Assembly (NCBI GenBank): GCA_037200685.1
Contig: JBBCIG010000007.1
Coordinates: 100,735 to 164,734 of the forward strand
Length of the DNA: 64,000 nucleotides
Direction: 5' to 3'
Origin: JAJKIP01 sp037200685
Lineage (GTDB): Bacteria > Bacteroidota > Bacteroidia > Chitinophagales > Chitinophagaceae
In this document: piece by piece, positions 44,041-54,700 of the stretch
Position numbering within the stretch: the first letter of the stretch is position 1
Layout of the letters: each line of letters opens with the position of its first letter
The notes under the pieces: generated by a model
What the model saw: only the letters and a program-made list of their open reading frames with translations
The model's database searches: none
What the model was told of the DNA's origin: nothing
Made by a program: the position numbers and the translations under genes

Positions 44041-44110
44041 GCCCGGCTTCAGTTTTTCATGGCATCGTCTGTTGCGTCGCACTCTTCATCTTTCTGTTCA
44101 TTGTTCAGCA
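44041..44110 (-). repeat. Interspersed repeat family A, copy 9
   Basis: GCCCGGCTTCAGTTTTTCAT, GGCATCGTCTGTTGCGTCGC, ACTCTTCATCTTTCTGTTCA and TTGTTCAGCA. Ends 13 bases before the stop of the DUF1735 gene. Confidence 0.8.
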
Positions 44111-44123
44111 GGAACATTGCTGA

Positions 44124-45050
44124 TTAACGAGGCCCTAAATAAGTCCATGTGCTATTAAAAATCGCTTTGTGCGGCGTGATAACACTCGGCTGGTTCATCC
44201 AAAATTTGATGGCAATGTTTTTGGTAGTCGGATCCCATTGGTTAGTGCCCGAAGGATCTAATTCAGCGGAACGTGTATTGGCCGCCGGCTGTCCGTAAAA
44301 ATTTATAACACTGGTAATTTTATTAGTGGTAGCATCAAAGTTTACAACAGGCCCGAAACTGCCATAAAAAGTCGGGTTAGCGATATTAGTTACTATGTAA
44401 CCAACAATACCCAGTTGTTTCGGTATCACTTTTACCTGCGTGGGGCTGGTAGTGATCACATAGATCTCCTGTTCGGGAAAAGAATAAATCGTGGGCTCGG
44501 AAAAATCGGTCATTGTACCCGTAGCCTTGTAACGGCCATCCCAGCGGTTGCGCAACCCGATCTTCACCATGATCTTTTTGGCGTCGTTAGCGATAGTACC
44601 CGAACTGGTAGTACTGATTTCAAAACTAATACCGTAAGTAGTATCTACTGTTAATAAATTAGTTCTGTTGATTACAATCGGAACAGCAACTGATCCGTTA
44701 GCAGGAATATCATACTCGAGTGTTGACAAAGTATAACCATTCATCGGCAGCGGCATTAAAGAGGCTGCTGTAACGGCTGCATTATCCAGCGAAAGTTTTA
44801 CATGAACGCTGCTGCCTGTCCCTGTTGTTTGATTTTTTAATGTAATGGCTGTAATGGTTTCACTACCCGCTGTCGGGGACAGCGCAACAGTTTTTGTATT
44901 CCCATCCGTCCTCACATCAGAAATCTCACTAACGATACCAGCTGATACATTTTTTTGCTTACTTTTTTTACAGGAAACCATCAGCAGCAAAAGCGCTGTT
45001 ATAAAAAGTATTGATTTGAGTTTCAGTGGAAAAGGAGTAGAGTATAGCAT
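44124..45050 (-). CDS. DUF1735-like lipoprotein
   Basis: A 308-residue probable surface lipoprotein. The signal LLLMVSC has its lipobox cysteine at residue 27, followed by KKSKQKN. The first half is a BT_3987-like (DUF1735) beta-sandwich: LKNQTTGTGSSVHVKLSLDN, then the stretch through YTLSTLEYDIPANGSVAVPI to VINRTNLLTVDTTYGISFEI. The second half begins RWDGRYKATGTMTDFSEP and ends NSTWTYLGPR. Such proteins bind glycans at the cell surface in Bacteroidota loci; here no SusC/SusD pair is adjacent, which is unusual. Confidence 0.85.
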   Translation of the reverse strand: MLYSTPFPLKLKSILFITALLLLMVSCKKSKQKNVSAGIVSEISDVRTDGNTKTVALSPTAGSETITAITLKNQTTGTGSSVHVKLSLDNAAVTAASLMPLPMNGYTLSTLEYDIPANGSVAVPIVINRTNLLTVDTTYGISFEISTTSSGTIANDAKKIMVKIGLRNRWDGRYKATGTMTDFSEPTIYSFPEQEIYVITTSPTQVKVIPKQLGIVGYIVTNIANPTFYGSFGPVVNFDATTNKITSVINFYGQPAANTRSAELDPSGTNQWDPTTKNIAIKFWMNQPSVITPHKAIFNSTWTYLGPR

Positions 45051-45104
45051 AATGAGTGTTTTAGTGATTATTAATTGTAAATCGTTTCCGGCAACATAAG
45101 GTCA

Positions 45105-45299
45105 TCAGTTGCCCGCATTGGAACCGGTAAAAATTACGGCGGACTGGGATATTGTTTCTATCGCAACCACCTGTGAGTCAGGGATGGCGGTTGCCGGTTC
45201 ACTTATAATAAGTTTTTCCTTTGCTTCATTTTTCTTCTTATATCCCGCAATCACGATCAGCATAAGCAGGAAAACCGACGAAACGATTATTTTCTTCAT
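45105..45299 (-). CDS. Short exported protein with mutated lipobox
   Basis: A 64-residue protein: a signal-like helix (IIVSSVFLLMLIVIAG) then YKKKNEAKEK and a short tail ending FTGSNAGN. A small lipoprotein would have Cys where Tyr19 or so stands after L-I-V-I-A-G; one base change (TGT to TAT) separates them. It may thus be a lipoprotein remnant, a mutant, or an unprocessed membrane peptide. It lies upstream of, and on the same strand as, the DUF1735 lipoprotein gene. Low information content, so moderate confidence as a gene. Confidence 0.45.
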   Translation of the reverse strand: MKKIIVSSVFLLMLIVIAGYKKKNEAKEKLIISEPATAIPDSQVVAIETISQSAVIFTGSNAGN

Positions 45300-45464
45300 A
45301 ACTGTGAACGTTTACCCTTCATCGTTTGCTTTTAAAAAAAGTCATCAAGCAGAAGTAGCGATAGGTATAGCAATGGTATCAGGATAGCTATATATAATTA
45401 TATACAGCTATACCCCCATTCGGGGCAAAATATCAATAGAAAAAGTTTCATTATTTAATTAAGC

Positions 45465-45600
45465 CCCATAGGAGCGAGATGTATTTGTTCGTAAACAACT
45501 TTGCATCTATGTGACGCCCCGCCGGGGCTTTGAAGGACTATTACTAAAACCCACTAACATATCGCCTCTACGAGGCTTTGGCCTGGCCCCTGTGCGATAG
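45465..45600. repeat. Second cluster of triloop mini-hairpins
   Basis: GCCCCGCCGGGGC, GCCTCTACGAGGC and a degenerate AAGCCCCATAGGAGCG lie in the 485-base gap 45300-45784. They resemble the hairpins at 4223-4364. Nearby, CGAATAATTAATAATTAGTA at about 45755 recurs at about 31621. Confidence 0.55.
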
Positions 45601-45606
45601 CTAACG

Positions 45607-45688
45607 GAAGCTTCGCAAATGCTGAGTAGAATTCATGCAGTACAAGAGTGCGACGCAAGGGACGATGATAGTAGCACAAAAGCCCGGA
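45607..45688 (+). repeat. Interspersed repeat family A, copy 10
   Basis: GAAGCTTCGCAAATGCTGAG, TAGAATTCATGCAGTACAAG, AGTGCGACGCAAGGGACGAT and GATAGTAGCAC. Close to the copy at 21808. Confidence 0.8.
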
Positions 45689-45784
45689 CATAAATAGAAT
45701 TTCCCGATAGAACAACCAGTGAAGGAAAGAATTTTCTTCAACAATAAAGCTCTCGAATAATTAATAATTAGTAATGACTAATTA

Positions 45785-47182
45785 TTAATTCCGATGCTCT
45801 CCATTTAGTTTATGATTTTTTAACGGCAGGGAAAAATAAAACGCGGAACCTTTCTCTTCTGTTTCCACCCAAATTTTACCGTTATGCCGCTTTACAATAT
45901 CACGGCAGATATATAACCCAAGACCGAAGCCGGTGATCGTTTGTGAGATATCTTTTGTCCGGTAAAAACGTTCAAAAATATTTGAATGCTCTTCTTTGGG
46001 TATTCCTATCCCAAAATCCCTGATCTTGATGATCAATTCCGAATCAGTTTTTTGACTGTTGACGATCACCTTTTTTTCACCCGGTGAATACTTAATAGCA
46101 TTTGACAAAAGGTTTGTGAGCACTTGTTCTATCCGTTGCCTGTCCGCGGAAACGATTTCATTGCTAAGATGATCTTCTCTTACTATACTATGCGAGCCTG
46201 TTACCATTTGCGTGGCGGCGATCGTTTCATCCAATAGCAGGTCGATATCAAACTCTTTCATGTTAAACTGCAACTGCCCGCTTTGGATTTTTGAAACATC
46301 CAGCAGGTCATGGATCAGTTTTTCCAGCTTGATAACATTACTTGATGCTTTTTGTACGAATTGTTTATTGGGTTGTTTCTCCTCTATCGTGTTCAGCAGG
46401 TCGAGGTATCCTTTTATTGTTGTCAACGGAGTTTTTAATTCATGACTTGCGATGCTGATGAATTCATCTTTTTTCTGCTGGTTGTGCTTTACTTCTTTCA
46501 TCAGGTTATTGAAGCCTGTAATAAGAACACTGATCTCGTCTTTACCATCATCTTTAATGGTTTTACTGTAATCACCGGTCTTACTCACTTCCTGCATCGT
46601 ATTTACCAGGTAGAGTAGTCTTTTGGAGATATAAGTTTGTATTGCAACCGCAACGAGGAAAGAAAAACCAAGCGCTATCACCAGTAATATGGCAGCTACT
46701 TCGTATTTCGATCTTTTTATTTCCGCCAGTTCCGTTAATTCTACTTCAAGCACCACTTTCCCAACGACCTTACCTTCATTAATAATATCATTACTGACGA
46801 GAAGCCGGTTGCCAGTGAACAATGACCCATCTTCGTATAAAGAAGGTGGAATATGAAAACTGTCAGCACCAGGCTTGGTGTAACTAGCAAAAACTTTTCC
46901 ATCTTTATCAATTATACCGGCATGAACAGTTTCCGGCGCCACGCTATGCAGGTCCGCTAAAATATTTCTCGCCGTTTCATTATCCTGGAACTGGATAGGT
47001 GCGATACTATTGGCGCCGATCACCTGCGCCAGGCTAATCATACTGTTTACTTTTCTTTGTTTATACGACCGCACATCGGAGATGATGAACACAGTAAAGA
47101 AAATAGCGAGTACCAATAAACTGGTAAACACCAGCATCAGTATCAGCTTATTCCTTATGGATATGTCCCGCAGTTTAAACAC
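45785..47182 (-). CDS. Sensor histidine kinase with CHASE8-like sensor
   Basis: A 465-residue kinase using a GTG start. TM1 is at about 13-35 and TM2 at 162-183, with a periplasmic region between that has LAQVIGANSIAPIQFQDNET and AGIIDKDGKVFASY, the CHASE8 type. A HAMP linker follows, then HisKA with phospho-acceptor H247 in ISIASHELKTPLTTIKGYLD, and HATPase with LLSNAIKYSPGEKKVIVN, RDFGIGIPKE and GFGLGLYICRDIVKRHNGKI. No receiver gene lies beside it. It starts 27 bases after the YfiR gene stop in an operon with the TonB receptor, suggesting a membrane-to-cytoplasm signal chain. Confidence 0.93.
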   Translation of the reverse strand: MFKLRDISIRNKLILMLVFTSLLVLAIFFTVFIISDVRSYKQRKVNSMISLAQVIGANSIAPIQFQDNETARNILADLHSVAPETVHAGIIDKDGKVFASYTKPGADSFHIPPSLYEDGSLFTGNRLLVSNDIINEGKVVGKVVLEVELTELAEIKRSKYEVAAILLVIALGFSFLVAVAIQTYISKRLLYLVNTMQEVSKTGDYSKTIKDDGKDEISVLITGFNNLMKEVKHNQQKKDEFISIASHELKTPLTTIKGYLDLLNTIEEKQPNKQFVQKASSNVIKLEKLIHDLLDVSKIQSGQLQFNMKEFDIDLLLDETIAATQMVTGSHSIVREDHLSNEIVSADRQRIEQVLTNLLSNAIKYSPGEKKVIVNSQKTDSELIIKIRDFGIGIPKEEHSNIFERFYRTKDISQTITGFGLGLYICRDIVKRHNGKIWVETEEKGSAFYFSLPLKNHKLNGEHRN

Positions 47183-47208
47183 GATGTCGTTTTCTTTGAG
47201 ATTAAAAA

Positions 47209-47721
47209 TTAATCAACGATGATAGCCAGTTTTAGCAATTGCGAACTAACTTTCAAACCCGCTGAATAGACGTTTGTTAAGTTAACTTCGAATTTAAGCT
47301 TGTCTTTTACATTGACGAAATTGAACGCCGTTCCCAATTTAGCAAAACCAGTTTCTTCACTCACGGTGAGTACACCCTTATCAACTTTGCTCAATATGGA
47401 TTCAAGTGAAAAATTATTCGCCTTGGAAATAAAAAGAATTTTGCAGCCACTTATATCTTCCGGCCTGTTAAATTGTTTTACAACGATCCTTTTATTTTTC
47501 ACTGTATTCGTCTTCGCTATTTCAGCAAGAGACGGCGTAATAGGTGATGAACCGATAACGCCGATCACAAAATCATTATCGTTATTGCTGGCATCCCAAT
47601 CAACGTACTTTGTAAAATTATAAATGAACACTGCCTTCAGGTCCCCTTCCCTTTCCGTTTGTGCAAAAGCAGTTCCGGAAAAAGAACACAACAAAATCAA
47701 TATGATAAATCCTTTCGACAT
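47209..47721 (-). CDS. YfiR family (DUF4154) periplasmic protein
   Basis: A 170-residue protein with a signal peptide (FIILILLCSFSGTAFAQ) and the YfiR fold: LKAVFIYNFTKYVDWDASNN at the N-terminus, FVIGVIGSSPITPSLAEIAK, then CKILFISKANNFSLESIL and LTVSEETGFAKLGTAFNFVN. In Pseudomonas, YfiR is the periplasmic repressor of a diguanylate cyclase; the Bacteroidota relatives usually sit between a TonB receptor and a sensor kinase, as here, and likely pass a signal to the kinase. The two Cys of Pseudomonas YfiR that regulate it are not both present. Confidence 0.9.
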   Translation of the reverse strand: MSKGFIILILLCSFSGTAFAQTEREGDLKAVFIYNFTKYVDWDASNNDNDFVIGVIGSSPITPSLAEIAKTNTVKNKRIVVKQFNRPEDISGCKILFISKANNFSLESILSKVDKGVLTVSEETGFAKLGTAFNFVNVKDKLKFEVNLTNVYSAGLKVSSQLLKLAIIVD

Positions 47722-47763
47722 ATTATTTAGACTCTTACTTCGTAGTTTCTTCTTAATAATATA

Positions 47764-49890
47764 TTATAAACTTATTCCTATCTTAAACAATCCATTGATA
47801 CCCGGTTGCTCCAGCACGGTTGAATATAGCATCCCGTCCGCTGTCCGGAAACCGGGATCAAGCCATTTTACATTCAACAGGTTATGGATATTCAAACTAG
47901 CCGTTATTCTTTCTTTAAATAATTTACCGGTAGTGATAACAAAGTTGGTCAATACATAACCTTTTATATTTCCATAAGGGTTTGTTCTTTGCGCACCCCG
48001 TGTCCCCACCCAATTCCCGGAAAGACTGATGGTAAAAAGATCTTCCACACGCATCGTCATGCCGGCATTTCCTTTAGCGGGTGCGATGCCGGGAAGTTTA
48101 CCTGAAACACCAGTTACCAGGTTCTTCCCCTTTGCATTCTGGTAAGTAAGATTCATAAACCAGGAAACGTTTTTTGCCACCGCCATTTCCGCAATTGCTT
48201 CCACCCCGTTGATGGTAAAAACTCCGGGATTTTTATCAGGCGTTAATCCGGAAAGATTAGCAAGCACAATAACATCGGTCAACTTATTGCGGAAACCGTT
48301 CAGTTGTAACCGTAAACTTTTTGTAGGAGAATAAATGGCGTTGAATTCATACGTTCTTATTCTTTCCTGTTTTAACTGGAAATTCCTTCCCGGGGTCTGG
48401 TAAATTTCTAAATTGCTGGGAGACCGGAACGCCGTACCAAACTGTAATTTAAAGGTAAGCTTCTCATCCGGCTGGTTTACGATGGCGATCCTGGGACTTA
48501 ACGCATCACCAAAATAACTATTCCGGTCATAGCGGACACCAGCGGTAAAATTTGTTTTACCCAGTAGGCCGGTATTCAAAACATACTGCAGATAACTTCC
48601 GAAATTATTCCGCACATCAAATACTCTTGGCAGAAAAGTAGAGTTAAGATTTAGCACCGTATCTCTTCCATCCATCAGGTAAATGGTAGAAAGATCAATT
48701 GTTGTTCTTCTTGACCCTGTCTCTACATTATCCTGAAAAAATTGGACGCCTGCTGAAAACTTGTGTTTCTCACCGGGAGAATAATTAGCTGCAAACTCTC
48801 CCGACACCCGGTTGGAATAACTGGCTATCATTGCCCGAATGAGTTTTCTCCCATCTGCTGTTACATACACATATGAATCTTCGCCCTGGCCGGTCTCCCG
48901 ATAAGTAACACGGCTTGTAAAATTCAATTTTTCGTTTGCCTTATATTCATTTTGAATAAACCAGGTGCGCAGGTATGAATTGATCAGTCCCGATTTCTCT
49001 CCTCTTATTTCTCTTTGGACCACACCTATGACCCCCGAGTTGTTATACCCCTGCGAAGGAAGACGAAGATATACTGTCGGACTGTTGGCATACGTTCCCC
49101 AACCCATTGGGGTATTATAAGTGCGGTAGCCAAAAGTAGTTTTTGATTTCTTTGTATAATAACTGAGGGATACATTCAATGAATTCGCTTTGTCAACAAA
49201 AGATGCGGAATAATTCGGGTCGCGGTTTTTAAACCTGGGCCCATCGGTGCTGTACAACGTACCAGCGACAGCGAATTCAAATTTTCCTTTTCGTAATCCC
49301 AAACTTAATTTCTGAAAGGATGTATTGAAACTTCCAAAGCCTTGTTCGAAACGCAGGCCATCTATGTCAGCGCCTTTTTTAGTTATTATATTAATAACAC
49401 CACCGAAAGCATTAGCACCGTACAATGCGGAGACAGGCCCCCATAAAATCTCAATACGTTCTACATTGTGCAGGCTATAAGCAGGGCCGGCCATATCATT
49501 ACTGCCAAGAATATTATTCTCTACAATCCCATCAATCATCAATAAGGCCCGCAGGTTTTCAGCGCCGTACATGCCGCGGAAATAAATCAGCGTCGGTGCG
49601 TAACCATTTATATGGATCATGTCAATGCCCGGCACATCACGCAATGCATCCTCCAGTTGTTCATATCCCCTGTCGGCGATTTGCTGTGCGGAAATAACGG
49701 TAATGGTAGAAGGCGCTTCAGAAGTTGTTTGCAGGTAGCCGGATGCAGTTACCACTTTTACATTCATTAATTCTTCCAATGAAAGTTCCAGCAGTTTGGT
49801 AACATCCGGTACTGAATCTTTTTGTGCTTTCAGGAACGGGCAAGTCAATAAAAGAAAGCAAATAGTAATGGTTTTTCTTCTCATAAACAT
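47764..49890 (-). CDS. TonB-dependent receptor
   Basis: A 708-residue outer-membrane receptor. A signal (TICFLLLTCPFLKAQ) is followed by the plug with EAPSTITVISAQQIADRGYE, QLEDALRDVPGIDMIHINGY and ERIEILWGPVSALYGANAFG, VINIITKKG, and the 22-strand barrel ending KIGISL (C-terminal aromatic replaced by Leu-rich end, compatible with BAM targeting). The substrate is unknown; resemblance is to colicin I/vitamin-type and oar-less receptors rather than SusC, because no Ig-like pre-domain is present. First gene of the receptor-YfiR-kinase operon. Confidence 0.92.
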   Translation of the reverse strand: MFMRRKTITICFLLLTCPFLKAQKDSVPDVTKLLELSLEELMNVKVVTASGYLQTTSEAPSTITVISAQQIADRGYEQLEDALRDVPGIDMIHINGYAPTLIYFRGMYGAENLRALLMIDGIVENNILGSNDMAGPAYSLHNVERIEILWGPVSALYGANAFGGVINIITKKGADIDGLRFEQGFGSFNTSFQKLSLGLRKGKFEFAVAGTLYSTDGPRFKNRDPNYSASFVDKANSLNVSLSYYTKKSKTTFGYRTYNTPMGWGTYANSPTVYLRLPSQGYNNSGVIGVVQREIRGEKSGLINSYLRTWFIQNEYKANEKLNFTSRVTYRETGQGEDSYVYVTADGRKLIRAMIASYSNRVSGEFAANYSPGEKHKFSAGVQFFQDNVETGSRRTTIDLSTIYLMDGRDTVLNLNSTFLPRVFDVRNNFGSYLQYVLNTGLLGKTNFTAGVRYDRNSYFGDALSPRIAIVNQPDEKLTFKLQFGTAFRSPSNLEIYQTPGRNFQLKQERIRTYEFNAIYSPTKSLRLQLNGFRNKLTDVIVLANLSGLTPDKNPGVFTINGVEAIAEMAVAKNVSWFMNLTYQNAKGKNLVTGVSGKLPGIAPAKGNAGMTMRVEDLFTISLSGNWVGTRGAQRTNPYGNIKGYVLTNFVITTGKLFKERITASLNIHNLLNVKWLDPGFRTADGMLYSTVLEQPGINGLFKIGISL

Positions 49891-49961
49891 GCGGATAAAA
49901 AGTGAAGTTAGTTAATTGAATAAATAATTGCAACTCCCTATAGATCAAGATTTTTTTGATT

Positions 49962-50080
49962 CCAGCTGCACCGCCCTGGTCAACTTTGTTGCGTCGCACT
50001 CTTGTGCTGCATGAATTCTATTCAGCATTATGGCAGCACCCCGATGAATATCGGCGGTACTTCCTGTTCGCTATTCAGCA
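49962..50080 (-). repeat. Interspersed repeat family A, copy 11
   Basis: CCAGCTGCACCGCCCTGGTC, TTTGTTGCGTCGCACTCTTG, TGCTGCATGAATTCTATTCA and, after an insert, ACTTCCTGTTCGCTATTCAG. The rest of the gap 50081-50374 shows nothing else. Confidence 0.75.
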
Positions 50081-50374
50081 ACTATTGAAACCACATCACA
50101 TCTTCGCAGCTACCAAAGCATCTTTAACTCATTTCAGAATATGCATTTTTATTAATAATAATTTACATACAAGTAATGAGAGAAAAACGACCCTTTAATA
50201 CATGGCCATTTTGGGAAAAATTTTCCCCACTTCAAAGTATAATCAAAGTTTAATTATCTGGTTCAGCAAATATTTTAACCTAGAGAAATCTTTAACGTAA
50301 AATGCGTTCATGATAGTACAAATTCTTTGCCTAAGAACCACGTTTTCATTTGATAAGGGGTAATCTTTTCCAGT

Positions 50375-50408
50375 AAAATAAAAACCGTCCCGGCAAGCCG
50401 GGACGGTT
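50375..50408 (-). terminator. Intrinsic terminator of the amidohydrolase operon
   Basis: Perfect stem AACCGTCCCGGC / GCCGGGACGGTT with a two-base loop; on the minus strand it is followed by TTTATTTTA. It lies 26 bases after the stop. Confidence 0.9.
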
Positions 50409-50433
50409 AGCATTAACCATAACCAAAAAATAA

Positions 50434-51774
50434 TTAAAAACCTTTCAGTTTATATTTTTCCTTATAACGTTCGTTCAGGAGCTTTTGTTTATCATTCAGG
50501 TCAATTTTCCTTCCTTGTATAAAAGCGTCCGTCACATTGCTGGTACGCATATCCAGGATATCTCCATCGCTGATAATAATGTTCGCATCTTTTCCCACTT
50601 CGATGCTGCCCGCTTTATCAGAAACACCGAGGATCTTTGCCGCATTCAGCGTAATGGCCGCCAATGCTTCTTCTTTGGTTAATCCATAAGCGACAGCAGT
50701 ACCCGCATTAAACGCAAGGTTGCGGCCACGTGTTTGCCCGTCATCATCAGTTATAGTAAACAACACACCGGCTTTTTGTAATAATGCCGCCGTTTTATAC
50801 GGTTGGTCTACATCGTCATCATCCAAAGTAGGAAGGCTATGCGGTTGTTGTAAAATAACAGAAATATTATGTTGCTTCAATAAGTCAGCCACCTGCCAGC
50901 TATCGCTGCCACCAACAATAACCACATCAAAATTGAATTCTTTTACAAAATCCAATGCTACCAATAGTTGCTTAACTGTGTTTGCATGCAAATACAGTTT
51001 TTGTGTTTTACCAAACAATCCTTTTACCGATTCAAACTTCAGGTTGGTTTCATCATGAGCGGGAGCTGCGAGATAAGCTTTTGCTTCGCGGAAAAAACTT
51101 TTGATGCCTTCTATCTTTTCCAATCCTTCTTTCACGGGATCCCTGTCTGCTGCCGCAGGGTTATTTCTACCACCTCCACCGCCGCCGCCGCCTCTTCCAG
51201 CTCCGGCCGGGCGGGGAAGAAGAGAAGGCATATATAAATGAATGCCTTCATCAGTCTTATAAGCCGCATCATCCCATGTCCATGCATCGAGCTGCACCAC
51301 AGATGAAGAGCCTGCGAGTAAACTACCTTCCGGAATAATATTCGCCATTAAAATTCCATTGGAGCGAAGCGTATTGATCACTTTCGAATCCGTGTTATAA
51401 GCGACAATCGAACGGACATTGGGGTTCAATTCACCTATCTCCCGTGAATCCGTTGATGCCCGCACAGCAGATACTTCTATCAATCCGAGGTTACTGGAAG
51501 AAAGTATCAACCCGGGATATACTTCTTTTCCTTTTGCATCAACTACCGATGCATCCGCCGGAATGGATACTTCTGATGCGGTACCCACCTGTTCTATTTT
51601 TCCGTTACTGATTTTTATAACGCCGTTGGTAATTGTTTTACCCGTACCGGTATGAATGTTGGCGTTCTTTATATAAGTAACACCTTTGTTCGGCGGCGCG
51701 GGATAAACTGTTTCCTGTGCGACCAACCGCACCACGAAACAAACTGCTGCTGCTACTATTATTATTTTCTTCAT
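50434..51774 (-). CDS. Amidohydrolase-family protein lacking the HxH metal motif
   Basis: A 446-residue exported protein (signal IIIVAAAVCFVVRLVAQ). The composite-domain strands (TYIKNANIHTGTGKTITNGV, IKISNGKIEQVGT) and the C-terminal VSDKAGSIEVGKDANIIISD are typical of the amidohydrolase superfamily, and AFNAGTAVAYGLTKEEALAA matches. However, where active members have P-G-x-I-D-x-H-x-H, this one reads VYPGLILSSSNLGLIEVSAV, with no histidine. A Gly/Arg-rich loop (GAGRGGGGGGGGRN) sits in the middle. It is probably not a normal hydrolase and may partner the 1063-residue protein encoded 16 bases upstream on the same strand. Confidence 0.9.
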   Translation of the reverse strand: MKKIIIVAAAVCFVVRLVAQETVYPAPPNKGVTYIKNANIHTGTGKTITNGVIKISNGKIEQVGTASEVSIPADASVVDAKGKEVYPGLILSSSNLGLIEVSAVRASTDSREIGELNPNVRSIVAYNTDSKVINTLRSNGILMANIIPEGSLLAGSSSVVQLDAWTWDDAAYKTDEGIHLYMPSLLPRPAGAGRGGGGGGGGRNNPAAADRDPVKEGLEKIEGIKSFFREAKAYLAAPAHDETNLKFESVKGLFGKTQKLYLHANTVKQLLVALDFVKEFNFDVVIVGGSDSWQVADLLKQHNISVILQQPHSLPTLDDDDVDQPYKTAALLQKAGVLFTITDDDGQTRGRNLAFNAGTAVAYGLTKEEALAAITLNAAKILGVSDKAGSIEVGKDANIIISDGDILDMRTSNVTDAFIQGRKIDLNDKQKLLNERYKEKYKLKGF

Positions 51775-51790
51775 AAAAAAGATTTAATCA

Positions 51791-54700
51791 TTAATAATTT
51801 TCTTCCGAGTCTAATACCAGTAACCCATGGCTATGCTGGTGATCACTGCAGGTTTGCATTTCACGATAACTCGGTTGCGCCGCGATAACAGGAGCGCCGC
51901 TTCTTTTCTCGGTGTTCATTTTCTTAATCAACCGGTTCCTTTCCGCATCCACCCATTTTTGCAGTTGCTCATCTTTTATACGGTCAAAATAAATAGTGCC
52001 ATCAACAATAGTGTACAATGATTTTGCATAAATACTTAAAGGGTTATCGCTCCATAATACTACATCACCGTCTTTCCCAACTTTCAGGCTACCTACTCTA
52101 TCATCCACATGCAGCATTTTCGCGGGGTTGATGGTAACCATTTTCAATGCTTCTTCTTCCGATAAGCCACCATACTTTATCACTTTCGCCGCTTCCTGGT
52201 TTAATCGTCTTGCCATTTCCGCATCATCAGAGTTAATGGCGACATTCAATCCTACATTGTGCATGATCGCCGCATTGTAAGGTATCGCATCTTCCACTTC
52301 CATTTTGTAAGCCCACCAGTCAGAAAAGGTAGAAGCGTTGGCGCCATGCGCTTTCATTTTGTCTGCTACTTTATATCCTTCAAGAATATGGGTGAATGTA
52401 TTATAATGATATCCCATTTTATTAGCGATCTCGATGGAACCTGTTATTTCACTCTGTACATAAGAGTGACAGGTAATGAACCTTTTGTTATTTAAAATTT
52501 CTACCAATGCATCCAGTTCAAGATCACGGCGTGGCGCCTGCAATGAGGTAATTGGTTTTTTCTCTTTAATTAATTTTTCTTTCGCCGCCGTATAGTCTTT
52601 CCATGCTTTCTGGTAATCTTTTGCTCTCGTAAAGGCATCGATCAATACTTGTTCTACACCCATTCTTGTATCCGGGAAACGATTATTATTAGAACTGTTG
52701 TTGGAAGACGCTACCGATCTTTTTACATTTTCTCCCAGTGCGAATTTTATCTGTCCATCCCAATTCTTAAATTTCAGATCGTCATCATTAGCGCCCCAAC
52801 GAAGTTTTATTAATTGTGTTTGTCCGCCGATCACATTCGCTGAACCGTGTAAAATATGTGATGTGGTAACCCCACCGCTGAGCTGCCTGTATATATTTAT
52901 ATCATCGGGGTTGAGGTTATCCGCTATTCTTACTTCAGAAGTTACCGACTGGCCTCCTTCATTAATAGACGATGCGGCGATATGCGAATGTTCATCAATT
53001 ACACCCGGACTGAGATGCTTCCCAGTTCCATCAATTACTTTGGCTGTTGCATCTGTAAGGTTTTTACCGATTGCGGCTATCTTACCATTTTTGATCAGCA
53101 CATCCGTATTTTGTAACACACCTTCTTTTTCACTTGTCCATACTGTTGCATTTTTAATAAGAATCGTTTCCTGCTTTGGCTGCTGGTCTTCTTCCCATCC
53201 AAAAGGTTCGAAAGGATAAATCACTTTACCAATCTGCGGCATTTCTTTTTTCTTTGTCGTGTCAGGCTGTAGTTCACCAGCTTTTACAAACGTCGCCGTC
53301 CATGTAAATGAATTACCTGATGAATCTGTTCCTGTTCCGTTCCATTCTTTATCATTACTCACGCCGCTTAACCGAACGGCTGTTGCAGATAATTCATTAG
53401 CTCCTCTTACAGCGCCGCCGGGTCTTTGTCCTACACCGGGTGGTGGTGGTGGAGTTTGACCAGCGCCAGGTCTTTGCCTGCGTGTCATTGGCGCATAACT
53501 CAGTTTCACAGATTTTCCGTCATAACTGAATTTTGTATTTAATGTATCGGGCCCGGTCATGGTTACCGAACTGCTGCTCTTTACATCCAGTGTATATTTT
53601 TCGGTACCGGTCGGCGTGTTTACAACAAGGTCATAAAAACCAGCGATGCCGGCGGGATCAGGTTTCACTTCATACTTTACGCCCTGCACCCAATTTTCTA
53701 TAATATTTGTTTTCTCACTGAAGATCGGCCCGCTGGTAATTAAAAAGTTGGCGACCTTACCTGCATCAATACTTCCCACTTTATCATATACACCTAATAA
53801 AGTAGCGGGTGTTTTTGTCAATGCTTCCATTGCTTTCGCTTCGCTTAATCCATATTCCATCGCTTTGCGAAGAGCGGCCCAAAAAAGATTTACATTTCGC
53901 AGATCAGCAGTTGTTAAACAAAAAGGGATACCGGCTTTTTCAAATGCGGCGGCATTAGTCGGCGCCATTTCCCAATTTTTCATATCGCTCAACGAAACAA
54001 ACCGTGCATCATTCGGATCTTCTACATCCTGCGCCTGCGGATAATTTAGTGAAAGAATGAATGCCGCATTTGTTGTTTTCATTTCTTTGATACGCTGGTA
54101 TTCATTACCGCCACCTTTGATGATATATTGTACACCAAATTCATCACCGATCCTGTCGGCACGCAGGTCATTCCATTTATCACTGGCATCAAATATTTGC
54201 GGTAAGCCCTGGTTATCGTTCCATGATTGAAGACTCAAGTTCAATCCCTCCAATACAGGTTTATTCTTATACCATTGCGCATCTAAATATGTTTGGCGCA
54301 ATAAGGCAATCATCCCCATCATGGAAGAAGGATAGCTTTGTCTTGAAGTTCCTTTGGAAAAGGAATAATGAGCAGAAGCTTTTTCTTTTAGAATAACTAA
54401 ATTTTCTTTTTCATCTGCTAATGTCACGACTGTTCCTGTACCACGGGCAATGCCATCTCTCACATGAGATAAAGCGGTACCGAAACCTGCATCACGCAAT
54501 GGTTTCGCTTTCGCCGCATCGGCTTTGAAAACTTTGTATGCATCTACATCGCTTTTGATCGCTTCGTTCCAACCATAAGCTCCTTTGGAATTTGTTTCTA
54601 ATTGCGGTTGCTGACCACCGCCAAATCCACCAAAACCGCCACCGGCACCAGCAACAGTTGGAAGGATTGTTCCATAGTCTGCATAAATGTCGATGAAAGA

